A stretch of DNA of 64,000 nt from Rhodamnia argentea (GCF_020921035.1 NC_063151.1:26418934-26482933), one strand, 5' to 3'. Numbered from the stretch's first letter, positions 1 to 13,507 are shown. Notes: generated by a model not told the origin, from the sequence alone. Numbers and translations: made by a program.

Positions 1-383
1 CTCCGGAGAAAACCAGGTGCTCCCACTAACTTAAGATAAAGTCTCAAGAAAAGGAACCAAAAAGCCTAAGAAGTTAAAAGAGGGGTTGCATTCATATAGT
101 GGGGGAGGGTGGGAAAAGCAAAAGCTTAGTATGCCAAAAGTTCATTTTCTTTAATGGCATGCTTTCGTTCATTTCCCCCCACTAACAAAGAGAGAGACTA
201 AATGAAATGAAATGAAGTAGTATGCTTTTCACATGTACAATGATGCACATCTTGGCAAATGGAGGCGTCTGAGATCGCTATGGTCGTTAATGTATCCGTA
301 TTGAAGTGTGCTTGGACTTTCTTACGACCCCACCGGCTTTCAAAGAAAGGAGAGTAGCTGATAAAGCCCGATCATTACTCTTA

Positions 384-1031
384 GAGAAAATTAGCAGAAA
401 AGTCCTCAATATATTGTATTTGCGCCACTTTAGTGTCGAATCTTTCAATTTGGCCAATTTAATTTTAAACCTTTTGATGATTTACCAATTTACTCTTTCC
501 GATTAATCTTGGCCGAAAATCGATGACATAGACTTCGACAATGCCGCATAGGATGGTCGGCGTTGACGTTGACAGTTTTTATGAGTTTTTAACATTTTAA
601 AAAATGGTATGTATTTTTTTTTTATTTTTCTTTCTTTCATGTCGTTACCAAGTCCAGCCGACCACAAGTGAGGATATGCATCCTTGGCCAGCCCCTAGGT
701 GAGGGTCGCGAAGCCCTAGCTAGTAGAGGGCGAGGGCTTCATGGCCTTCGCCAGATCTAGGTGATGGTCACGATCCTTGTCTTTTACACTTGATCTTGTC
801 CTTTCTTAAGCTTAGTTAGAATAGAAAAAGGAAAAGAAAAATATAAAAAATTATCCATGGCATCGTTAGCTGTACTACACGGGATGACCGGCGTTCACAT
901 TAGCGATTTCGACCGGAAGGATTGCATTGGCGAATCGTCAAAATGTTTCGCACTAAATGGGTTAAATTGAAAGATTGAAGACTGAATTGACACAAGTGTA
1001 ATATGTTTGTGACTTCTTTGGTAATTTCTTT
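384..1031. mobile_element. Degenerate inverted-repeat (Mutator-like) non-autonomous element
   Basis: The left arm (about 384-480) and the reverse complement of the right arm (about 930-1031) share a phrase order: an A-rich end, then AAGTC, a TTGTGTCAATT-like word, then CAATCTTTCAATTT. The arms are diverged, the middle is AT-rich, and there is no coding sequence. The same phrases occur in the better-preserved copies at 1764-2932, 33582-33950 and 61109-61358, so I infer one family. No convincing target-site duplication was found here and the ends are approximate. Confidence 0.45.
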
Positions 1032-1463
1032 GTACTGTAAAATTTTTTCCACGATAATTATAGTCTCGACGGATGCATCTCGAGGACATACTTCAACTGC
1101 GGACCCCGATTGATTCGACAATTCTATCTATAACACGATGTCTCGAAATGTCCTTGCCAGTTCTATTATACCTTACGTTCCTTCGGCTACATGGAATGTG
1201 AATCTTTTGTTACTCTCGGGTTTTCCCTTAAAATAAACGGATATTTAGGTGCATCCCAAGGCACTAATTATGTAATGCTACTTTTCGAATTAAAAATCCT
1301 CATCACCACACGTTCTCAACATGCATGAATTCCAACAAGTTCGTCTTAATGGCTCCTTTTCGTTTAACGTTGGCGCCAAATGACGGCAAATAAGTGAGTT
1401 CTTCTTCCTTTTTAGGCGATAATGGTCCAAAATTGCAAAAGCCGCCATTGACAAAGACCCATG

Positions 1464-1467
<4 letters not shown>

Positions 1468-1494
<27 letters not shown>
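1468..1494. repeat. (TC)n microsatellite
   Basis: An uninterrupted TC dinucleotide run of about 13 units, in intergenic DNA, with no gene model around it. Confidence 0.9.
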
Positions 1495-1499
<5 letters not shown>

Positions 1500-1763
1500 T
1501 GCATGATGCCATGATTCAAGAACATACTTCTTCCTCGATTTTTTTGGCCCTAAACCTCTGCATTTTCATGGCCGATGAAGCTATCACACTAGATGGATGA
1601 TATCATATTCATGAAACACGATTCACTTTCAAGATGCCTTGGTAGTGAAATTGTGTGAAACAAAAGTCCTTATTAAAAAGTTGATGCTTATGAATTCGAT
1701 TAGCCGCTACCAATTTTAACGGAGATTATGGAAAAAATAACATGACCGCCTTATAAATAACAT

Positions 1764-2932
1764 GGGAAAAAGCATTCAAAAAGTCACAAACTCATAGCAT
1801 TAGTATCAATTCGATCATAAATCTTTCAATTTGATCAATTTGGTCCTAAACATTTTCATATTAGCATCATTTCAATCCATCCAATCAATTTAGTAGGGGT
1901 GTGCGGTCTGGTCCCATTGGGATCGTTAACACTAGCAACTTATAGAAATCAAACCCTTGGATCTAAACTAACAACTTCCAATCTCAACCATCCAACCTAA
2001 CAAAACATACGCATGGCCATCATACAACCATCGCATGAGTACTTATAATCATAAAATAATGAGGAAAGACTAAATTACGAAGAAAACACTTGAAACGACA
2101 AAAACATGATTATGCTCTTGCATCATTCTCCTCGAGTTGGAAATAATCAAGCTCAAAGTGGGATTGCGAGCAAAACAATGGGTTTGCATAATATAGTCAA
2201 GACAAAACACATAGTGAGTCAAGACAAAACACGATCGGGGACCGCATAGCGACAAACATGATCGAATGATGCGTTGCGAAGGCGAGACGCGAACGTCGAG
2301 CAAGAGGAGAGGAATGAGTGTCGAGCATAAGATGAGAAAATTAGGTTAACTAGTTCTTCAAAAATTTCAAACTTTCTAATTGTGTCTACATATTTTGGGC
2401 GGTCTGGTCTAGTCATATTCACCATGAAAGCGGAGACCGAACCGCCCGGTCATGGGTCCTATTTATTGTGATTAGGAACTAGACCACCCCACCTAAGGAC
2501 CGGACCAACCCAACCGGTCTGATCTAGTTTGCTCACCCCTTCAATTTAGAATGAAAATTGCTGACATGGAAGTCGCTCATCCTACGTGGCATGATTGGTG
2601 TTGACATAGACATTTTGTTAATAATTTTTTTATGATTTATTGATTTTTCATTCCCTTTGATTTTTGCTGGTGGCTAGCGGGGCCTTGCTGCCCCTCACTG
2701 CCGCGGCCTATAAGGCGCGTCGATTAGCCATTGATAGAAGAGAAGGGAAAAAATTTATGCCCCATGGCTATTTGTGTTAGCGATTTCTGACCTAAATTGG
2801 TTAGATGGGCTGCATTAGTACCAATGTGAAAAATGTTTAGGATTAAACTGGATCAATTAAAAGGTTTATGACTAAATTAATACAAATGCAATGAGTTAGG
2901 ACTCTATTTTTTTTTTTTTGGGCACTTTTCCC
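1764..2932. mobile_element. Mutator-like MITE with long TIRs and near-perfect 9-bp TSD
   Basis: The left end starts GGGAAAAAGC and the right end finishes in TTTTCCC. About 130 bp inside each end are imperfect inverted copies carrying CTCATAGCATTAGTATCAAT-type phrases on the left and their complement on the right. The element is flanked by AAATAACAT (1755-1763) and AAATAGCAT (2933-2941), a 9-bp duplication with one mismatch, the size expected for Mutator superfamily elements. No transposase is present. The length is inflated by an independent insertion at 1894-2540. Without it the element would be about 0.5 kb. Confidence 0.7.
1894..2540. mobile_element. Nested hAT-like non-autonomous element
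   Basis: This insert lies within the inner left arm of the Mutator-like element. It begins TAGGGGTGTGC and ends GCTCACCCCT, giving short imperfect terminal inverted repeats of the AGGGGTG type. It is bracketed by the direct repeat TCAATTTAG (1885-1893 and 2541-2549), slightly longer than the 8 bp usual for hAT. The inner sequence is rich in GGTCTGGTC and CCGGACC phrases near the right end and has no coding capacity. The order of events is clear: the Mutator-like element inserted first, this one second. Confidence 0.6.
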
Positions 2933-5782
2933 AAATAGCATGTGTACCTAAAATTAATATTGCTACGTACGTATCTACGCAGTTTTCACTTTGTAAAAGC
3001 TAATCGCGAATTTGTTTACGTGAGGAGGAGTTATGTTTGGTCGGACTGAGGAGCCTGACACGATGCTTAATTGAACGAGGGGAAGCTCCATTTGCAGGTC
3101 CATCTTGCAATGTCATAATCAATCTAAAATCACGCAAAGGCAAAGCAAGGTTAAAAGGCCATCTTTTCCCTTTAAGCAAATGGGCTAAGTTTTCTACTAA
3201 TCTCTGTCTTGAAATTTGCCGAGTCTCCATCACATTGAACCAAATACGACTTTGTTTCCTCTCCCTTTATAATTTTTGGCCGTGGATTGGCGCCTTTGGA
3301 TGTTCTAGAACTCTTTTTCTCTTAATTGTTCTTTTTTTTATGGAAAATATCTTTCTAAAATGGTGATTTCATGTGTATAGTGGGTGCTGTTTATTTCACA
3401 GAAAAAGAAAACTGATCTCGGATGACATCTTCGACGTTTTCCGTCATGCCGTCTTTGAAAACTAAGCATCGGATTGATGGTTTAAGAATTGAAAGTTGCT
3501 TTACGGAAATCAATTTGACCTCCCCCATTGCCATTGACCATTTCGACTAGATCCAAGCCATCCGGGACCTTAGGAACTAGCCTCGAATGCACGATGGCTA
3601 GATCGGTGTCCCTAGTCACCGGTCTTTGGCAGTCGAACCACTTTTTCACTAACAAACACCATGAACAAGATTTTGGGCCCCGTTTCAAAATATAAGCAAG
3701 CATGCGAAAATAAATAAATTTTCTCCAAGAATAACAAAAGAATATTTTCCAGCAACGCTAAATTTGTCTCGTAACAAAATAGGAGCCACACACGCGTCGT
3801 TAGCTACTTCTACATATTCGTATGCATATTTAAAAGTGTTCGTTGCATATGAAATCCATCTGATTTCTGACATGTCCCATCACACTTTAGAGCAAGAAAA
3901 CTTTACAATTTGCTTTGAGATTAATCTAATTGAGCAATGACAAAAGGGTTGGGGGGGTGTGTGTTAAGCGGCCAACTTTAACTTTTATCAAATGGGCTAA
4001 TTTCCCAATTAACCCTCGTCTCGTAATTTTTGTCAACTCGACAAGTGCTCGTTGCTTTTTTGATCTTGTCAAATTATTGGCAGACAAAACATAACAATCG
4101 ACAAAAGTTCACTCAAGGACTATTTTACTTATGTAAGGCCGATTCGTATCTTGCTCTAAATCTTGGTGTGCTAATCCGTGATTAGGTTTAAGACGTTCTT
4201 TTAATTGCTTATAATCTTTGTAGGGACGACAGGTGGCAAGTTGAGATCGATCCGAGCTTTGTGGCTATTATCATTCGCACGAGAATCCACGCCCCCATCA
4301 ATTTTTTTTCTCGAAGCTACCTTGTGGACATTGCTTCGGATGTGAACTGGAGCGGGGAAAACACTCGAGCTTTCTTGCGTCCTTCGATCGTACCGCTTCT
4401 TTCGGGCTTTTCTGTCGGGTCAGTTCAGGGTGGAGCCCCACCCGCCTAAGGGCAAGTTCGGCCCATATGGACTAGTCACTTAGGTATCTGAAATTCCCCG
4501 ATGGGCCATAACCCGAACCGGGTGGCCTAGAGCAATTCTTGATCCCAGATATAGATGGGCATGCAAGGCCTCCACCAGAATGGAAAACATCTCCGACCCG
4601 GGTCACCCGATTCGAAACTTAATCCAGACCCATTACTGCCTTGACTTGATATGGGATTGACCCGTTTTCTCGTTCGTACCCGTAATGCGAACAAATTTTG
4701 GTGCTCTTAGAGTTTACCTTGACCAAGAGAAACGCTCGCACCTAATTCTACAAGAGTTCTCAGATCGAAAACCATCCGAGCACCGTTGTTTTCAATCACC
4801 GGTGTCTCGCATGTTCCTATTTATTCATCCATTATCATTTAAATTTAAACTTTCCTTGCAATCTAGAGCTTCCTTGAGGTCTTGACTATTATACCTTAAC
4901 ATGATTTATGTTACGAAATATTTGGAGAGAAGAGAGAAAGTTCTTAAAAGACGAAGAGAAATGATTAGGAGACTTTCGGATAGATTGCGTGGATCGATAT
5001 CTAAATCTTCTCGAAACTTTCAAAATATGAAGCGATTAGAAAGAATTTGAGTAATATTCGACAACTTTATTCTCCCTTTTCCTTTATACTCTTTATATAC
5101 ATGAAAAAGCATATTTTTACAACGCATTTTTTTTCCCTTGTACAATTCTATTTCTTTGTATCTGAATCTCCTTTTCTCTCGTAATTATTTAAGTCGCTTG
5201 TTTTGTTTTGTTTTGTTTTTATTTATTTAAAGAAACACATCCTCACATTGACCAACCTCCACCTCTTTTCATACTGTTTTTTTTTTAATGTGTTTTCCTA
5301 TGTCGGACCAAGAAGATACAGAAGTCAACGCAGACTTCGACTTAAGAGTCGTCCCTCGCAGACGCGCAAAGTCGTCGCCGCCGCCGCGCGACGGGGAAAA
5401 ACGCAAGAAAATTTCGCGCCACCCTTTTGGGATCCGACGGTCCAGATTCGCTCCTCACCGTAACGACCGTGCACTGCCCCGTCCGCCATCCCGCCCGCTG
5501 ATAGCCGTGCGTTACAAAACCTCGGTTCTCCGTCAGGATCATCTCTGATGATCTGAAACGAAGAGGGCAAAAACGGAAAAGTACAAAAAACAAACGAAAC
5601 GCGACGCCGACGCCCTTATTTTCGAAGACCTTTTTATGTCATTTCCACTCGCTTTCCGTAACAGAAAAATAAACATCATTCATCCCCCCACCGCAATACG
5701 ACGCACACGTGGACTCCGGACCGCCGTCGATATTCTGTTTCCTACGGCCCACGTCTCGCCACGTAATAATTTCCCTCGTTTC

Positions 5783-5789
5783 TATAAGA
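5783..5789 (+). promoter_or_regulatory. Putative TATA box of the MUT9-like kinase gene
   Basis: TATAAGA lies about 490 bp upstream of the chosen start codon, just before a pyrimidine-rich leader. A start site near 5815 would give a leader containing several upstream AUGs. This is inferred from motif and spacing only. Confidence 0.35.
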
Positions 5790-5883
5790 CGTTTAACCTA
5801 GAGACACAAAAAAAATAAAGATAATTTATTAACCCGTCGTTTTCACTCTCCTGCCCTCTTTCGCTCGCTCGGGTGTTCCGGAG

Positions 5884-6279
5884 ATGCTTGAGAAGCTTGT
5901 CCGTCGCCGATCCTAGTTTCCCCAGCTTCGATCGCGTTCGGTTCGTTGCTTCCGCCCGAGAAAGTTCGCATTTTTGACGCGCTTCGGTGGCGGTTTTCTT
6001 GCTTCCGCACGATCACATTCATTTCAGCGATACTCGACTGAGCTGAATCGCGACGGTTTTCTTCTCCTCTCGTCGCTCCGATTCATAGCTGTTTGGTCGG
6101 TGTACTTCGGTTGAGCGTGAGTGCCTTGGTTATCAGCGGGAGATTGTGAGAGTTTTTTGGCTGATTCGTCGTCTTTCCTTTTTGGGGCTGTTCAGTCATC
6201 GATTGGAGTGAGGACAGAAAAGCTGGGGTTTTTGTCTTTTCCTTCTCGATTTGGGAGGATGGTGACTGGACGATGAACG
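5884..6279 (+). promoter_or_regulatory. Leader with three short upstream ORFs
   Basis: If transcription starts near 5815, the leader contains AUGs at 5884 (10 codons, stop at 5914-5916), 6259 (5 codons) and 6273 (7 codons, ending inside the main ORF). All are in other frames than the kinase start at 6280. Such uORFs commonly dampen translation. No transcript evidence is available. Confidence 0.4.
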
Positions 6280-9200
6280 ATGCCAGTACGCCGTAGTGGC
6301 GCGCGCAAGGGCCGAGCCGCTCAAGCAGTGAATCGACGGAAACCGGCCGACGCCGGGGGCGCGATCGCGACTAGGACGCGGAGGCGGCGTGCGGTGGCAG
6401 CGGCGATCGTAGCCGTGCCAGCAGATAACGAACTACAGCCGGAGGAGAAGGCCGGCGACGGGAACGTAGTTGTGGAGGCGGCGGAGGCAGAGGAGGGGGA
6501 AGCGAAGGAAGGGGAAGGTTGCAGGGTGATTTTGGAGGAGGGTTTGGGAGTGTCCTCACCTGCATTGCAGAAGGAAGGCGTGGGAGAGAAGCCAATGGAC
6601 GATTTTGACAGCGGAGCGGGGCGCAGCAACAAGGGACACGCGGGGGACGACGAGGGGAGCACGGCTCCTCTTCCTGAGAAGGTTTGTGCTATTAATATAC
6701 GATTATTACTATTTTTGTTGGTGTTATTGCTGTTGTCGTCTTGCTGCCACTGTTGTCATCTGTCTTCTTTCATATTGCTTGAAGTTTTTTGTGGGTTTAG
6801 TGATTGTCATTTTAGCTGGATATGCTTTATTGTTTGTGTTCTGTAAGGGATGAGTGTGGTGGCTGGTTGTTGTGGAGAATGACGGTGGGCTGTTGGTTCA
6901 CGAATTTATGTGATCTTTGCTTTCTGCATTGAATTAAAAGCCATGGATAGTTGAATTATTGTGGTAGTTTTGAGCATCGTTGTTGTTAAGTATTTGTTAT
7001 TTGAAGTAATTTCCAGATTAAGGGATTAAGCTTCTAGAGGCTGACATTTATGTAATTTGACATGACAGGGTAGAGACATACTTCGAATAGATTACTTTGA
7101 TTGACAACGTAATCCCAAGTAGTTGACTTGGTTGTAGAAGAAACTCTGATAGCAATCCACATTTTTCACTTTTAAAGTGAATTCTCTGTTTGTGTGTGTG
7201 TTTTGGGGGGGGTTGTGTTTGTTTGTCTGCGAGCTCAGCATGTTCTCTTTGGGGGCTTGGAGGGGCTTTTGTGGTGCTCTCAGTGCATTTGAGCTGTGGG
7301 ATGCATGAAACTGTTATTCATTGCACGTCTTGTTTCCTAAATCGAATGGTTGAAATGCAGTAGGAGCATTTATCACGATGTAATAATTACTTATTGGAAG
7401 GCCTCGCAGTCAGTTCCCCACAATATATCGATTCGGGCTTGTAGATTGTCCACTTAAATACTCATCCTGGACATCATAAAATATGTGACTATACTTTTAT
7501 ACATAATAGTAAATTATGTGATAACGAGGATGGGAATTCTTCTGACTATCAATTGTGGAAAATTGTGGATAACTTTCTTGCATCGTGTCAAGTTATATTT
7601 TGTGTTGAACTATGTATCTTCTGCTTTGAGGCAGCTAAATTTCTCTTCTCTGCTTATGAAATTGTCATAATTCTAGAACCTCCTTGTAGTATATGCTCCA
7701 AAAGTGGAAGTCAACCTTCATGAGCTAAGATTGTGCTTACAAATTAAGTGTACTTCTCATTTGACACAATCAATTTGCTGGCTTTCTATGTTTATCTGAT
7801 TTAAGAATTACCCAGAGTGCATAACCTTAGTCTGAGGTTGAAGAATGTCTGTTAGCTGTCAATTGTCGAATTATTAATTGGGAAGACTGATGTGTTTGTT
7901 AATTGTTACATGTGTTATTCATCATTCCATGATTTCTTGCTCTTGCATTTCTTCATTAAAACTATTCTCCTGTCTTTTGATTGCTCTATTTGATTATGTG
8001 GAGTCATATTGAAACCTTTGTGAAGAGACCTGAGTAGCATGATGCTTGATGCCTACTAATTTTAGATGTCTCTTTGTTTCTTTTTTCCCTTAATTAATTC
8101 TTGCTTGCTAAATGATTTCGGAGGTGATGAAAATATGTCATTGGTGCTTGCCAATCTAATTATGTTGCAATATATTGGGATCGATTAATCTGTTCCAGAC
8201 CACTATCAGTCGTGTCTTACATCATTGTAACTTTTGAGACAAGTTGAGATTAACTTGGTAGTGGTAGCCATTGGTGCCATTTTATCTCTACCGAAAAAGA
8301 TAATATGAAAAGAGGAAGAAATAACAGGGAAAGGGGAGGAAGAAAGCCGAGCAGAAGAGATGAAATGTTGTTTCACGTCATTGATATTCAAAGAAGCATG
8401 AGACTGCAACATTACGCTGTTCAGATGATTACCACAGCAAGTCTCGTAGCAGAGAAGATGACAAGGGGGAAGACAATTCAACTAATTGTCAACTTTTTGA
8501 TTGTCCCGACTCATTAATTGTTTAGACATGGGCATTGTCTTAAAATATGTTATTACCTGTTCGGCATGACTGGCTGAACCTCTCTATGTTAATAATTGTT
8601 CCTCTTTATCCTTGTTTTTAGCCAAAGTTGAATTTGAAATTTCTCATACATCCTTGTGGAAGTCTACGATTGACTTCAATTTTGAAATGAAGGCTTCGTC
8701 CAACAAAAGTAGTAGATGGTTTGAGTGGAGCAACTGCATGACTTTTTGTCCATCTGGTGTCATAGCTTAGAAAAGGAATTAAGGAATGCTACTGAGGAAG
8801 GTTGTGGGCAATTTGGAAATAATTTATCTATAAAAATGTTTCTTGGCATGTCATTTGTGGGTCTGTGTCACCTATCCATCATGATCTAAAGAAACAGTTT
8901 CACTACCACATGATGGTGAAACCCCGCAGATATATGCTGTTCTGGTTACAACGTGACAGCCACCTCAAAAGATAAAAAGAACATATAGGGAAGAAGGGAA
9001 AGAATTTGTTTGATGCTGCATGTTTCTTCAATTTAGCTTTGTCGTAGAGCTCTGTTTGGTCAGGACTACAATTTTAATGTTGTGGAAAGAGCAATTCTAA
9101 GCCTGACCTAGTTCTACAGTATAATCTCCATCTTAATATGTTTTGAAAATTTTTTAATTGGGGGCTGACGATGAAGATTACATCATGTAGGGTTTATCTT

Positions 9201-12200
9201 TTCTTTACATAATTTCATGTTTAAGTTTGGAAAATATAAAAGGAAATCCTTGTCGCGGCATCATTAGAGGCCTAAGGTGTGTGAGTCCTGTCTCTGAGCT
9301 ATTGATGTTATCGGCAGTCAGAATTATTTTAACATCTTGGAGAACGTAACGGGAGTTCCGTATCTTGAATTTGGCATACATCTTTGTGTGCATTCGATTA
9401 GGGTTGTACATTGCAGCAAAGAGCTTACAAGATGGTATTCTGAGAAAGAAAATGCAGTGTAATAGTCATTAAATTTGTTGTTTTAGCCGCTGTTTGCCCA
9501 TGACATTTTTTTTTTTTTTTTTTTTACATCTAGGTAAAACATTTCCAGGTGTTCCTGTGCTATGAAAATAGGTTGCGCATATTCTGCTTTTAGCATGCTT
9601 TTCTTGTGGGTATTATTTAGTCGGAAATTTTGCATGCCTTGGATAGGTTTTCTGAGCGCGCGCTCTCTCTCTCTCCTTTTTTTTTGGTCAGATTCTGAGC
9701 TCTCTTTATTTAATGAAAATCTGGATGTTCTAATGCAATACCTAAATTGTGGTGTGCATGCATGTACGAAAGCTGATGGTTCCACATATGACATATTAGC
9801 TGAATTTGACTAAATTATATAGCTATCATGGCAAGGTGGCTGCACAAGAACCACAAACCTTTTCAAGCTTAAAAATTTCTTTAGCTCTAGATTTGCAAGC
9901 ATCTTTTCCACTATGGATGGCCTAAATGCTTTCGTATCTTGAGTGACCTCATTATTCTGATTCTGGTACAAGTTTGTGATGTGTGGCCATAGCATTGTGA
10001 GCGGAATTAAAGCTGGTTACAGCCTCCTGAGTTACCTTTGCTGTATGACAAAGTAACTATGACAAAGTAACTAGCAGATTGCTTTTTTGGTGGTTATTTG
10101 CTCTAGTTGGAATATAATTCATTGAATACTTTATTGCAGGTCCAGGTTGGTGGGTCCCCCATGTATAGAATAGAGAGGAAATTGGGAAAGGGCGGTTTTG
10201 GCCAAGTTTATGTTGGTCGACGTGTTCCTGGTATTAATACCAATGGGCCAGCGCAGGTATACTGCTTTTCCGTTTACGCTTCACTTCCATAATATCATGT
10301 ATTCATGGTTCTTTAACTTACACTATCAAATAAATGTGCCCCTTAGGTGGCCTTGAAGTTTGAGCATAGAAGTAGCAAGGGATGTAACTATGGACCCCCA
10401 TACGAATGGCAGGTCTACAGGTGAGTATGCTTTCATTCCCTAGGGCCATTCTGATTCAGTCTTGTATCATTTGATAAACAAATCACTTACTCTTGTCTCA
10501 TGTGTGCAGCACTCTAGGTGGTAGTCATGGTGTCCCCCGGGTACACTTCAAGGGTCGGCAAGGTGACTACTACGTCATGGTATGCTTTTTTTTGTGCAGA
10601 TTGTTGAAGTAGAATTTTCCCAAGTTTTGGCATCAAAATATGTCTTTGAGAGATCACACTTCCTGCAGGTTATGGATATTCTGGGGCCAAGCCTGTGGGA
10701 TGTTTGGAATAACAATTCTCACACGTAAGTTAAGGGGTACACTGTTGTGGCCCCTAATGCTTATTGCTATGTTATGCTTCTTTAGTGCTTAAGAACTTGT
10801 TGGTTATGCAGAATGTCGACTGAAATGGTTGCATGCATTGCCATAGAAGCAATATCCATATTGGAGAAAATGCACTCTAAGGGGTACTTGTTCTACTGCT
10901 ATTACCTTTGCAGATCATTTTTTAATTTCATGTTGTGTGACTGATCTTTCTGGTGCAACTTCTCTGACTGACGTCCTTCCTTGTCTAAAATGCAATTCAT
11001 TAATGGTTCGCAACATTGGCCTTTGTAACTAGTTCTTCATACATTTACATTATGAAACTTTATCAGATATGTACACGGGGATGTAAAGCCAGAGAATTTT
11101 TTACTTGGCCCACCCGGGACTCCTGATGAGAAGAAACTTTTCTTGGTTGACCTCGGATTAGGTAATTTGTTGCTTACATTATGCATAGTGTATTTGTGAA
11201 GCTGGTAGAGGTCTCACATTAAATTGTTATCGGTTCTCATCTGTCAGCGACTAAATGGCGGGACAATTCAACTGGTCAGCATGTTGAGTATGATCAACGG
11301 CCAGATGTTTTCAGGTATCTGCATTTCATTTTACATATTTTTTTATGAGAAGTTTTCTCTTCGTTCTCATTGACAAATTGTAACACTAGCTGCTCTTGTT
11401 TCGCTTCTTTGTCGCAGGGGAACAGTGCGATATGCTAGTGTCCATGCTCATTTAGGGAGAATTGGTAGCAGGAGAGATGATCTTGAATCCCTTGCTTACA
11501 CTCTGATTTTCCTTCTCCGAGGTCGTTTACCCTGGCAGGGTTATCAGGTTGATATTAGCAAATTGCTTATAACGTGTTGTCAAATGGGAACATCAATTAG
11601 ACGTGATATTTTCGACCAAAAAAAAATGGACTTGATCTTTATGCTTTTGAACACACTGCAGGGAGAGAATAAAGGCTTTCTTGTTTGCAAGAAGAAGATG
11701 GCTACATCTCCAGAAGCTCTATGTTGTTTCTGTCCACAACCATTTCGACAGTTTGTTGAACATGTGGTGAATTTGAAGTTTGATGAGGAACCTAAATATG
11801 CAAAATATATTTCCTTTTTTGATGGGATTATTGGTCCAAACCCGGATATTAGACCGATTAACACTGAGGGTGCTCAGAAGGTACCGAAGATGGTTTTCTC
11901 CTTGTGGAATTACTAACAAACACATAAATCAAGTTTTATTATCCTCGTGGAAATTTATGTGGAGCTGACTCAGGTCATATGTTTTGTCATAAAAAAGCTC
12001 ATCATTCAGGTTGGTCATAAGAGAGGACGCTTGACAATGGAGGAAGACGATGAAGATGATGATGGACAACCAAAGAAGAAGCTTCGCTTGGGTATGCCAG
12101 CGACTCAGTGGATAAGTGTTTACAATGCTCGCCGACCGATGAAGCAAAGGTATTAATATGATGTGGTCACAAATTGCTATATGAAGTGGTTGGGTTTTGT

Positions 12201-13507
12201 CCACAGTTGTTTTCACCATACATTTGTTTGTCTTGCATTTTTCTGAGCAACTATGGTAAATGTTTATTTTAAGTATAATTGGTTAGTGTTAATGGTTAAG
12301 ATAGTCAAATTAATTACTTTATAGGTATCACTATAATGTGGCGGATTCAAGGCTTAATCAACACATTGAGAAAGGAAATGAGGATGGCTTGTTTATCAGC
12401 AGCGTGGCCTCATGTCAAAATCTCTGGGCCCTTATTATGGATGCTGGCACTGGATTTGCTTCACAAGTTTATGAACTCTCTCCTTATTTTCTTCACAAGG
12501 TACTTCCCTAAAGCCATGGATTGCCTTATCTGAGTGGTTTGAGAATTTTATGCTTGGTAGACATTTTTGTGAGATATCAAATAGCCAGTCATATGGGTGC
12601 ATGCCAAATTAAGGAATCTGCCTTTTTTAGGTTAGGTAGAGCTACACCTGAAAAAAGCCTGGTGATGTAAACTGTAAACATGTAGGTTTGGCTGGGGTAC
12701 TCCCAAAATTGCCAGTGTAAAAATGCAATTCTTACTCTGTCATGAATTGTCAGGCGCTAACACGATATCTACAATTGCAGGAATGGATAATGGATCAGTG
12801 GGAAAAGAACTATTACATCAGTGCAATAGCTGGAGCATCTAATGGGAGCTCGTTAGTGGTGATGTCGAAAGGTACTTCCCTGACTTTGGGTATCGTGTAC
12901 CTGCTGATGTTTGCATTCTTCCAGTACTAATTTGTTGGCCCCCAGGAACCCAGTATCTTCAACAGTCTTACAAAGTCAGCGATTCTTTTCCATTCAAATG
13001 GATCAACAAAAAATGGAAAGAAGGTTTTTATGTAACTGCGATGGCCACCTCGGGAAGTAGATGGGCTATTGTAATGTCTCGTGGTGCGGGTTTTTCAGAC
13101 CAGGTACTGGAGTTAGCGTCTTCTTTACATCCATCTACTGATTGTTTTGGAGATCTCACCATTCAACCATCAATTTCAGGTCGTGGAATTGGATTTCCTT
13201 TACCCAAGTGAAGGCATACATCGGAGATGGGACTGTGGGTATCGAATCACAGCAACTGCTGCGACTTGGGACCAAGCTGCATTTGTTCTTAGTGTACCAA
13301 GGAGAAGGCCAACGGATGAGACCCAGGAGACTCTGCGAACTTCTGCTTTCCCAAGCACACATGTCAAGGTGCATACTTCACGACATTAGATTATTGAAAT
13401 GACTTGCCCCAATTCCTTAAGGTTGACACTCTGTTCTTGTCATGCAGGACAAGTGGGCAAAGAATCTTTATATTGCATCCGTGTGCTATGGTAGAACCGT
13501 TTCTTGA
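6280..13507 (+). CDS. MLK (PPK)-like: MUT9-like / casein kinase 1-like protein kinase (16 exons)
   Basis: Exons: 6280-6681, 10140-10256, 10347-10420, 10510-10579, 10669-10724, 10812-10883, 11067-11161, 11248-11314, 11418-11547, 11662-11880, 12010-12149, 12325-12499, 12781-12871, 12946-13103, 13180-13368, 13448-13507; 704 aa, close to the ~700 aa I recall for plant MLK4. Residues 1-134 are a basic/acidic disordered N-terminus. The kinase domain starts near residue 143 with GKGGFGQVY (150-158), VALK (Lys177), HGDVKPEN (267-274) and DLG (292-294) in place of DFG, as is usual in this subfamily. An acidic/basic segment (EEDDEDDD then KKKLRL, possible NLS) follows, then a conserved C-terminal region rich in Trp. 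Known relatives (MLK1-4/PPK1-4; rice HD16) are nuclear Ser/Thr kinases phosphorylating histone H3 and light or clock regulators. Every junction is GT-AG and keeps phase. Intron 1 is 3.46 kb. The family call is secure; the exact paralogue is not. Confidence 0.93.

Larger units (their letters stand above)
1..5780. other. Intergenic region with TIR transposon fragments
   Basis: No gene can be supported here. All open frames are short, on both strands, and lack recognisable domains or splice continuity. The region holds a degenerate inverted-repeat element (about 384-1031), a Mutator-like element with a nested insertion (1764-2932), a TC microsatellite (1468-1494), and stretches such as 4430-4680 that read like decayed transposon sequence. 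A weak repeated phrase around 3175-3240 recurs around 3985-4040. The last few hundred bases (5340-5780) become richer in GC and lead into the promoter of the kinase gene. Confidence 0.6.

Noticed and set aside
3037..3366. 109-codon plus-strand frame upstream of the kinase gene
   Set aside because: No domain, low-complexity end, and it overlaps sequence with a degenerate repeat near 3990.
6321..6662. Minus-strand Ser/Pro/Ala-rich frame
   Set aside because: Antisense shadow of the GC-rich first exon of the kinase gene.
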